Source: Balanoglossus misakiensis (lineage: Eukaryota > Hemichordata). From it: 64,000 bases of DNA. Both the position numbers and the translations under genes were made by a program. Numbering within the stretch: position 1 is the stretch's first letter; each line of letters begins with the position of its first letter. The notes beneath the pieces were generated by a model, which did no database searches, had not been told where the DNA came from, and worked only from the letters and a program-made list of their open reading frames with translations. The stretch is from NCBI GenBank assembly GCA_040954595.2, contig CM082589.2, positions 11,470,001 to 11,534,000 on the forward strand. Reading direction: 5' to 3'. Positions 1 through 11,000 of this stretch are shown here, piece after piece.

Positions 1-2680
1 TAGTACTGTGTCTGAGATGCCAAGGTTCGATAGTCTACAAAGAAGTATCCCGTGATGCAAATGTACAACTGAAGAAAAAAGGAATCACAAATCTTAAAAC
101 TAAGATGCCGTTAAGAATTAAATTTCGCGAAAAGGAAGTGACGAAATACGTACATTTTCAGGTGCTCTACAACAAGTAGTCTCCCTATCATCCCTATTGG
201 AGCATGCAGCTAAAATTTACCATGACGTCATTGATTCTACGCGAACGTTTTTCTAATGGCGATAAACATATTTTGTATAACTTGTGCTCAAACGCCCGTG
301 AATCTCACTCGCAAAAATTCACAAGTGGCGCATACAACACTAGGAAGAAAATTGTTTAGCAGTCTATAGAGTTTGTGACCTGAGATTTGGAAGTAAAAGT
401 TAAACTTGAGACAGAAGTGATTGAAGAGTAAAGAAACTTTTGAAGTGTTAAGAAAGTTATCGCATTCCTGATGAAAAGAAAAGAAAATACAATACATTCA
501 TTGTTTTAAGGAACACAAGGAAGACAAGTACTATGCAATCAGAGTATGCATGGATCATTCATCTAAAAATATATCTCCGCGTCTTTTGGCGGGTAAAAAT
601 AAAATGCTGGAACGGTCTTTTGGATGGCGGACTATTTGTGTCCTTCTTGTCCTCAGAACGCAAGTGGTCGAGTAGGTTTATTTCATTAAATTCTTATATT
701 CTCAGTTGCTACCATAAATACCCAGTGTTCGTGTCGATGTATCTGGACGTCAGCACGATTCCATATAGGTACCTCTCAGTATTAGCCAAGCGAGTTATCC
801 CCATCGATAGAGTTTAATTCCCCGTTACATTCCCAACACCAATCCTCCCGCGTGACATTGAGGTTGAAGGTATACAAGCCTTAGGAATCATGCAACCATC
901 CAGAAAGTGTAATAAATTTTGAAGCTATGATGTGAGTTTTCAGTTCGTTTCTTCTTTTGATTTGTTGATGTAACATTGTGCGTTTTAAATAAAAGATAAA
1001 AAAATGTACAGCAATGACGTCACAAAATTCACTGGTATTGATAAAGCTATATTATATCATATATTATATGTGTTAAATACTACCGTATCTCATTATTGCA
1101 GTATTTCGTGCTTTAACACAAAATACGCGAATAGGGTTTAATACAAAACTAAATGACACAATTTCTGTTTCTTTGCCAAAATTCTTAATCACAAGATCAA
1201 CCCATCCTTACGCCTCTACTCTATTGCTAAGAGAAACCAGCGTCCGTAACATGCATTGTGAAACCCCTCAACAACATGCATGTCAACACTTCATTTTTTT
1301 CTCCAGCATTGTCAGTTTGGTACTCTGACAACTCACGGGGCATCATGGGACAATATTAAAGCTGATTCAGTGTTTATGTGCATAAAACACACGGCGGTGG
1401 AAACATTCGTTTTAAATTATTGTGGACGCGCGCACGCCCTTGTCTGTGTACAGGTACTTGATGCTTGTCTACAGTCACGTGAAACGCTGTTGGTAGTACC
1501 CTAGAAGATAGATATCTTTAATCAGAACTTTGGTAAGGAAGGTTTGAGAAGTCCATTCTATGTAAAGAAAGTTTAAGAAGTGTGTTACCAAAGGGTGTGG
1601 GGGTGGCTGGGGGGTCATCAATATATCACTCTGCATCACGTTCACAGAAAAGGTCGCGACACGCCCACAAATCCACTCACGACTTGCGTCACCGGTTACA
1701 GGAGTTCGTACAAAAGTGTGGTTTATGCACATTTACACTGAATCAGTTTTTTTGGCCCATGATGCCCATGGGCAAATACAGGCCACGATGCCTCCAGAAT
1801 GATGATGGCAATGATGGTGATGATGATGATTGTGGTGGTGGTGGTGGTGGTGATTGAGCTTTAATTTCCCTTTCTTCCTGTCTAACCACTTCCTCTCTCA
1901 CCTTCACTTATTCGGTCTCTCCCCTCCCCTTCTGTCAAAGTCCTCCCCTCATTCCCTTTCCATCCTGACATTCTCATTTCCGCCCTCTTGCTTTTCTTCT
2001 CCTTTCTCACATTCCTTTTCTCACCTCTCCCCCCCCCCCTCCGTAACATGTTATGTAATATATAAAGTAAAAAAGTCCAAAGCATGATGTTATCACAGAT
2101 GACATTTGGAATGTATTATTGTACTATCTGGTTTAATTTCAAACATAGTGGAGTTATTTATTGGCCAGTATTTAAGCATGTTTAAAGAAGTCAAACAGCA
2201 TAATAGGCACATTTCATATCAAACAAAATTGATCAAATAAGCTCAAAAGAGGATTTGAACAATTTGTCCCTTTAAGTAATGTTCAATATTAGATTTACAC
2301 TTGTGATTGTATGTCATCTCCCTTTTGTTAGAAACCTCACAGTCATATAATAAACAGGTGACCTGACAATCATTTGAAATACCAAACTTCGGCAGCTATT
2401 CCAGTTTGGTCCAAAAACCTAATTTTAACTGGCACCTCAACTTTAGGACTATTATGGATGTTGCTGAAACTTCAAGTGGGCTGCTTGTGAAGAGGAAGAC
2501 GTGGAGTGTCTCTCAGACAACGCTGCGCTCAGTCAGAGATAAAGTCAAAATATGGATTTGACTTGCAACAGTAATTTGTTAGTTAAGTCAAATTCAACTT
2601 AAATCTGTCTCTTTGGGTCAGTCTTAACGGGTGTAGCATGCTGGAAGGGTGTGCTTACCCATTTCCGACACCTAGTACCA
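1..2680. other. intergenic, no gene recognised
   Basis: No ORF here resembles a known family. The longest plus-strand ORF (533-817) has no domain I recognise and no good splice or promoter context. Two low-complexity stretches stand out: a GAT/GGT-rich run at about 1797-1855, and a strongly pyrimidine-rich run at about 1862-2045 ending in a C homopolymer. The rest is AT-rich and unremarkable. Confidence 0.6.
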
Positions 2681-3126
2681 CAGGGGGCTGCAAACATGAA
2701 AGTTATAAATGGCGAAGTACGTTCCATTCTGCGTTTTCCCAACCTGTCTTATCATTTGCTAATCCAGAATAAAAGCTATCCATTTCCCATTAATCACCTG
2801 CTAACGACTTAATCTGTGTGCCCCATCCACGGATTAAGTTAATAAAGTAAACATCGGTCAGCGAGTACTGGGTATTCTCTTACCAAGTGAGAACTGACCG
2901 ATGTTTACTTAATCCACTAAATCCGTGGATGGGGCACACAGATTAAGTCGTTAGCAGGTGCTTAATGGGAAATGCAATAGTTTGTATTCTGGATTAGCAA
3001 CTGCTAAGACAGGTGGAGGTAACACAGAAAAATAAACAAGCGCAAAGACTGTTCATCAATTAATGTTTATTGGGGGAAAATGCAGGAACTCCGCCATTTA
3101 TAACTTTCATGTTTGCAGCCCCCCTG
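2681..3126. mobile_element. foldback MITE with ~200-bp arms
   Basis: The sequence is a near-palindrome. The left arm begins CAGGGGGCTGCAAACATG and the right arm ends with its reverse complement (3109-3126, with one extra C). Inside, both arms carry a mirrored block around CGGATTAAGT and a mirrored block around CATCGGTCAG. The loop is only about 30 bp near 2865-2892. The right arm has about 50 bp with no partner (roughly 3015-3085). There is no coding capacity. The CAGGG terminus recalls hAT elements, but I could not see a clean 8-bp target-site duplication, so the superfamily is left open. Confidence 0.85.
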
Positions 3127-4766
3127 TGCGAGTACTACCACTTAGCAGTGGTTCAAGATGATCCTGTTGAAATTGTAAGTTTTTTCTCTTATTTCTTTTT
3201 TGAACCTGGACCTGGTAATTAGCTTAGCTTTAGTAATATTGATTATTGGACCTGGTTTGATGTCTTATTATAACAACTACAGAAGAATCTCTGGACACAG
3301 TGAAATACACTCCAGGGTTATGGTAATGACTGACAAATTGTCAGTTTAAAAAAGTAGACAAAGAACTCAGTTAAATATTATAATAAAAATATGCTTTAAT
3401 ATAAGGAAAAGGTACAATTGATATACTTGTAATTAAAACTTAAATATAATGATGAAATTCTTCAACTGTTCTGTAGTTGCACCAGTATTTGTATAAGCTA
3501 AAAATGTTGACTTCTGGCAGGACAACTCAAACAGATATTAAACTTATTTATAGTACTTCCACTTCATGACTTTGTTCAAAAATTTCCCAAACTTATTTCA
3601 TTGTTGATGAGTTGTCACCTCCGAACAACACAAAAAGGAACAGTTTGTATAAAAAAGTAATTTTGCATGAATCTTAAACATACATGCACAAGTTGAGTGA
3701 ATAACACAATATAATCATATTCTACAATGAATTACAATATCAAGATTAAGGGTTTCACATATGACATTACATTGCTACATTTTATATACATGAATTTAAT
3801 TTGAAAAATTTCCATTGATCTATAACACCATGAATAATATAAAAATATGCGAATAAATACTTTGAATTATTATATATACATGTCAGGTCTCAAAGTGAGT
3901 AACTATATTTCCATTCACCTATGAACTGGTTATTAACCAAATGAAATGATAGGATCTTTTATTTTGAGGATCTTATAATTGTGATCATACACATCCATAT
4001 TCCAAAATTCGCATGCCAAACAAATATCAGATTTATACGGCCAGTTGTAAAGACAGTACAAGGGGCAAAAAAATTGATAATAGTTAATCATCATCTCCCT
4101 TCTTTTACAGTCTTGGAGAATGGTGACGGTTGAAGTCAAATTAAAGAAAAATATCAAGAAAAATATCAAAATTTGAAGCACTAATTCAGGAGGATATATA
4201 TCATCGGGAGGTAGTCACTGAATATATTGAGAGAAATAATTCATAATCTATGCATTTGGATGAAAAGACCTTCTACCTGATCAAGTTAAGGATAAATGCT
4301 GCCTTGTATGAATACAGAAGCAAGTCAGCATGCAAAGGGAGAGCTGAATTGGTACACAGTTAAATTTGTCCTCCAAATTCAACAAAAATATGTTGTTGTT
4401 TAGGAATTCTCGTATTATCATATCTTTTTCATTACACAATACCTTATAATAAGTCATAACAAATTTTTAAGGAAAATTCTTTAAAATATGTAAAATATAT
4501 AGCCTTATAACCAACATACTTTAAAGATGATTATTTATGATCATTTCATTCAGATGTTGCTAAGAGTGTAATAATAAAGATCTGTTTCACTCCAACCAAT
4601 TTAATGTGCGCTTATCACAGTACTGTCGTCTGACAAAGCATAACTATTATTGTTATCATTTATGGGATTATACCAAGCTTATCACAGTACTGTGTCAACT
4701 CACAAAATGAAACCATTCTAGTTATCATTTGAATTATACCATACATGTACACACAGAGATGGCACA
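3127..4766. other. AT-rich 3' flank of the membrane-protein gene
   Basis: This stretch lies downstream of the stop codon of the minus-strand gene and presumably contains its 3' UTR. A minus-strand AATAAA (TTTATT on plus, about 3958-3963) is one candidate polyadenylation signal, but several weaker ones exist. Two short direct repeats around ATCACAGTACTGT occur at about 4614 and 4681. I see no coding sequence. Confidence 0.5.
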
Positions 4767-5031
4767 TTAGAAGTATCTGTCTCCGTGACTCTCATGAAAT
4801 AGTTCATTTCTACTCTTAAGAGGCCTTGGTCTCCATTCCTCACTTCCACTGGCACTACCACTGTCGCCACTATACATGGGATTGTAGTGATAGATTTCTC
4901 TGAAGGCTTCCTCATCTTCCACACTTTTCCCTGCCTTGCTATCAACATCATCTGTATCATCAAACCAATGGATATCCATAGTTGCCTCTTGTTCTTCCCA
5001 GCCTGGATGTTTCTTTCCTCCAAGAGCACAC
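4767..5031 (-). CDS. terminal exon: cytoplasmic tail with NPxY motif
   Basis: The final exon begins at the ACATTCAG acceptor and encodes about 87 residues to a stop at 4767. A basic start (GGKKHPGWEEQE) follows the membrane. Then come an acidic patch (FDDTDDVD) and the motif YHYNPMY, an N-P-x-Y signal of the type bound by PTB domains and clathrin adaptors. A Ser/Gly-rich segment and the C-terminus DRYF follow. The tail suggests endocytic or adaptor coupling (inference from motif). Its sequence is otherwise unfamiliar. Confidence 0.82.
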
Positions 5032-8000
5032 CTGAATGTCAAATAGTTGAACATCATCAATGTGGGATTTGTTGTGATGTTGTTACTACTGTAGAATAAC
5101 GCAGGTGGTTGTTGGACACTTTGCGGTCTGGTCGCGTGACTTTGCCTTGTTAGCCGCCATGCATGTTGAACGCAAATTATACCATGATGCACTGCAGTTA
5201 CCCTATACGCTAATAGGTCTATGCATGAACTCTTTGAATAAATTTGCTTCCACGATACAGATGTGATTATTTTTCACGTTGCCTCATGCATGTATGGAAA
5301 GATACAGGTAAATTCCCAGTTTTCTGATGGGCAACATGTCTACAGCTGTCTCGATTCTACTCTGGTAGTACTAAATAACTTACCGTTGGTACATGAGTAA
5401 CATTATTACACCAAGCACTAACACAGCCGCTAAACCTCCCGCAACACCACCAATGATGACAGCTGTGTCAACGGAGGAATCTGTAAGAGTTTAAATATTT
5501 CTATTTGTCACGGGGGCGATATGCTACGATAAAAGCAAGAAAACCATTCATTATGATGCTTAACTATTGTAAAATGGTTAGTTGACCAAAAATCTAGTTA
5601 TACTGCAGATGTTGCAGTTTCACCATTTTCACAAATATTTTCAAGACAACGTAAACTGTAATCATGTAGATCAAACAAATGTGTAAACTTTAGTGAATAT
5701 TGTTTTTCAATCTTGAGTTATTAAAAGACAAAGAAATGTATACACACCTTTAACTTGCATTGGTATTCTCTGGCGGCAAGTTTCACCTTGATATTCATCA
5801 GTACATTCACAAACAGGATTGCCATCACTGTCCTTGATGCAAACAGCATTGTTTGAGCAGAACCCTTCACATTTATCTAGACACAAGAATAAAATCACAT
5901 CACATTATTCTACCTGACGAACCATTTGTATTAGACAAGAACTAAACCCACTTGCAGATTCATTTCTTACAAACGGAATGGAAGTTGTGTGCTGTCGAAC
6001 ATTGATTCACTATATATCCACATGTACCGGGTGAATAACATAAACAGTGTCTTGTATCAAACATAATTAATGGAAAAAAGGGCAGCAAGAGCTATACTAA
6101 ATCAACAGTAGTGTCTACGTTTTAGCTGTACATATTTCTGTTGACATTTCAGTTGTAGATAGTTACATACCTGTACAAGTTATTCCATCACCAGTGAAAC
6201 CAGTTTTGCAAGTGCATTCATATCCTGGTACAAGATTCCTGCAAGTGGCATTTGGGTGACAGTCATCCAGACCAAGACGACATTCATGTGCATCTAGAAA
6301 ACAAAAATTCTTGCAATGTCTTTAACTGACCACCAAATAAAACTATGGGATCTTCATACATATCACCAGTTAAAGGTATACGGTCACCTATGGAAAATTA
6401 GCTATAGTTACCATGGCAAAAGGAGATCTAGCCAATCACAGATTTTCAGTGGGTGGCACATGCAAAAAAGAGCGCCACCATATGTTCTTTAGAACTCTCA
6501 TATACTCCATTTCAGCCATATATGGGCGTTTGTAAATTGGAGGTGACTGTATACCTTTAAGTTAGATGACTACCCAGATGCAGTGCATGGTTATCACATT
6601 CCATAGCCTAACATGTAGAATTCTGAGAAAACAGTATTACAATATTGTTATTTCCGTGAAATTTTCAGAAAAGGTGTTAAAAGAGGAGCATTATTAAATT
6701 ATATAAAAATATTGGATCACACAACATATCAAATGATACTCTAAATAAAGAAGAAAATTTCTTATAATGAAGTGTTTGTGTCAGATTGAACAGTTAAGGT
6801 TGATCTCCACAAGCACTTCATGCATGTTATCAGTTCTATGATTATGAAAAATTTATTCCTACCATCACATTCTGTTTCATATAGGGCACCCTCTCTGCCT
6901 GTAGTGTAGCCAGTTGGGCATGGTTGACAAGCATCCTGGTTGAATTCAAAGTTATATGTTCCAACAGGGCATTTCTCACATCTATAGGACTCCTGATTCA
7001 AGTACCAACCAACATTGCAGTAAGCTGTTGATGGAATGGAAAAAGAGCATAGAATAAAATTGGAGGACTATCATTATTTTGAACAACTGAGGCACAATAA
7101 TACAACCTTCAGTTCAGTACAGTTGAGATACAACATGAAAAGTTGTATACATAATACTTACAAACATTACAATCTTCACTTAAGGTTGAACCGACTGTTC
7201 TTGTGGTGAAGCCAAATGGGCACGGCATACAAGATGGCTGAAGTTCAGCATTTGATCGATAGGTTCCCATGGGACACGACTCACAAGACCCATTGACACT
7301 AAGTTGGACTCCCACTGATTTACATACCTCTGTAATTGAGAAGATTAATTTTTTGATATTCACGATTATCTGCTTTTCACTCACGTGAATTTGTTAAACT
7401 GTTGAATATGTTACATATCTGGCGGTTCTAAAGTAAAAACCTACTCGGAAAAAAGTTTACTGGATGCCGAAATATTGCTTGCCTGTCACTTACAAATGAT
7501 AACGCCATGGGTACGTCACATGGCCAGATCATGTGATTGATAGTCAAGAATAGCAAATAACACAAGTACCTACCCTGACATTGTGACTCATCAGTAGCTC
7601 CTTCAACTAATGTAAGCATTCCCTTTGGGCAAGTATTACACACAAACTTTCCTTCTTCTGATTGCCAGAATCCAATGGGGCAGCTTTGGCACTGAGAAGT
7701 CCCGTTGTCAAAGTAGTGACCAACATCGCACCTCTCTGCAATAGACATCATTGTTGAAAAATTATTTTTTCAACCAAAGAGATGAACATTCCAATTGTCA
7801 TTCTTTCCATATTGGATCACACCACAATAATTTGATATATACGTCACAATTCCCGGCAAGGGGTATGGGGTTTTATCGGGCCAGTGGCATGAGTGAGGCT
7901 AGACGCTAGTTTTGGAATACGGCTAGATACTAGGCTATGGCTGTGGACGAGGAGGAGATATTGCCTTCTGTTATACATACCAAAACACTGCAAGATGGAT

Positions 8001-11000
8001 AATGATCTCTTTCCCCTGGTGACTCCATTATTTGGACAGGCATTGCATGCTGTTTGTCCTTCAAGGGGTTGATAATATCCAATTGCACAAGGATGGCACT
8101 GACTCAGCTCAGTGTCATGGTACGACCCTTCAGGACACAATACTGTGGAAATACAAAATGTTGAAGGCAGATGTATACATTGTTCATGTACTGATCATTA
8201 TGCATTAATGGTTTAAAACACAACTACAATTGTAACACACAGCATTCATTTTGGCCAGTTTTTCACTCTTGTGTCTACAAGTGGGATTGCAGTTGTGTGT
8301 GGTTGAATGTTGATTCACTATATATCCACATGTAGAATAACATTAACTGTGTCTTCTATCAAACATAATTAATGGAAAAAGGGCAGCGAGAAAGAGACTT
8401 TGTCCCTCCTTGGTATGAGCATATCAAATCAATTATTTCCTTATATCACCTCTTGGTTGGGTTGTATTTACCACTCACACTTGTCTTTAATTTGTACACT
8501 GCGACTCACAACCACACTCGCAGCAATACGGCCCACCTAACAGGTCATATCAGGCGATATAAACATATTAACATCTACACCTTTTTATAATATTAATTTT
8601 GGACACAGTTTTAATCCTTTCACCACCATGGTTCAGTCCAAACCAATTGTTTTCTATGGTAAGGTTTGACCTCTATAGAGGAAACTGGGAGTGAAAGGGT
8701 TAAAGTACATAACAACTGAGGAGTATAGGCACTCACCACATTCTTCTCCAACAAGAACACTACCATTGGAACAGAATATTGTACTTTCAACTTGTAATGT
8801 CTCAGCGTCGACCGAATATTCAGCTGTATCAAAAGGACCATTCTTGACTGCATCTTCAATAACTACAACTGCAGCATCAGCAGAGCTAATGGATAAAACA
8901 ACAGGCAAAAAATTCTTACATATGCCACATTACAATACCAACCAGAAGTGTGTACTGTAAACTGAATTGTTTTCACGACAGGAAATTTTCGCGATATTAA
9001 AAGAGGCGACTGTTACGTGAGGACGAATTTTCGAGTTCTCGTATTTCACTAACTGCATCATTATCTCCAAAAACATTTTACACAACTTTTTATTTTAACG
9101 TTTTTTTGACCAGCACATGTTTTGCAGAAATTTACTGCTCGCGAAAATAACACGTTTTGCAGTATATTTCGAATGCATGAATCTTTAGAATACAGGATGC
9201 CGCAACATGAAGGAAGGTGGGCAGAAATGATGGGGTTGCCAAAAACTGAAAATGTTTGAGTGTTAAGACACAAAATAATTTGTTTTCACTTGCATGAATG
9301 GAATATTTTGCAATAATGCAAACACCAGCTGTATAGGGAATACAGAGCTGGTCCTCACACAGCCTGGGATCAGTACCCTAGACATGTCACCAAAGTCATT
9401 TCAATAGAACAGAAGGGGAATGAAATACTCGAAAAATAACAATTACTACTCACGCATTGGTTGTGAAACTGAACTGAACCACAAGCTGAGTATCAGCCTG
9501 TCTCTTTCTTCGGTTTGAGGCGCCGCAGGTTATTTCAAGGTCATCAAAGTTGCATTCACCGCCACAAATACCAAACAAATCATTCAGATAGTTGATAGTG
9601 TTCATAAAACTGATCCTCAATTGCTGGATGACACCATTGTTACATGTACCAGCCTGTGAATTGTATGACACGCCACAATTCACTCCACGTTGAGTCTTCC
9701 CAGGAGCTGCAGTAGAACAATACAAACAAACAAATTTTGTTAAAGATGCAATTTTCAATCTAGCGAACGATGTATTGACTTAGACTGCGAAACCGCTTAG
9801 CCAATCAGGAAAGTTACAGCTGCTTACCCAGAACAAAATATTAAGAAAATAGCTCAAATGTACTGGAGCTTTATATTGGGGTAAGCAGATATGATGTTAA
9901 CAAATTATCTACCTGTAATCACAACCTTGACATACTGTAAAGCAAGAATTTGCATTACTCATATTTCTCTTTTCATTTATAACTAAAAGAAAATTGTCTC
10001 AATGCTGGAATACCCCCTCTCACAACTCTCTCTCTTTGGAGAATTTTCTGAATGTGCATGTGCAACCTGATTATATTTCTTTACTGATACCAAATCATTT
10101 TTTTCTCACCTGAACATCCAGGGAAGGTGAATTCCTCGTCTGGATTCTCAGGATTAAAAGATCCTTCACTATGGCAGAGATAGTAAGGTGCTGGCAGGCT
10201 TGCAAACTTGTATCCTGGTAAACAATCCACCTGACAGAACACACCCGACTCAAACTCATTACAGATGGAAATACCTTTAACTGGTGGTGCTGGCTTTTCA
10301 CAATCAAATGATGTAAAAGAAAGGAGAACACAGTTTATTTGTCTATATATATATTTTTAATTTTATTTCATCTATCATCCAACAGGCAAATACTACCCAA
10401 ATGTCTGTGTCTCATATATCATCCAACAGGCAAATACTACCCAAATGTCCAGGTCTAGGTAACGAACCCACAACCCTAGCCACTAGGGCACAATGCCTCT
10501 TTTACCAGGTTCACACAGGGTAAAATTTGAGACACTATTTGCCAGTGCTAACCACAGAGCATTAATCCTTTGAGTCATGTTGTGTCCACACACACAAAGT
10601 TTATGTATGGGCGCTGAGGCTCGGCCCCATAGACAATGGGTTGCGGAGAGGTGTTAATCCTTACACCGGCTCAGGTCTGGCTGGCAGAGCCGTCTAAAAT
10701 CTGAGACGTTTCAGGACCACTTACACCGTCCACACATGTTTTTTTAAGACAGTATCAATTCTGAGATGCTTCAGAACTGTCTTAATGGTGTATGTGTGAC
10801 ACCCATATTTATTACACAGTCAAATCTTTTAAACAGAACACCAACACATTAACATGTTTCTATGTAAAAGGGACTAGGAAAAGCTGTTGGTTGAAGAGAG
10901 GTTTCCCGATTAGACAGGGTTTGTTTTAGACGGGTTTGAGTGTCCTTGTATGTTCTGAATGATGTTGTTATAATTTTTGATAGTTACATAGGGACAAAAG

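Noticed and set aside
1854-2087. Overlapping ORFs in the pyrimidine-rich stretch
   Set aside because: Low-complexity Ser/Pro/Phe or Arg/Glu/Gly readings of a CT-rich run.
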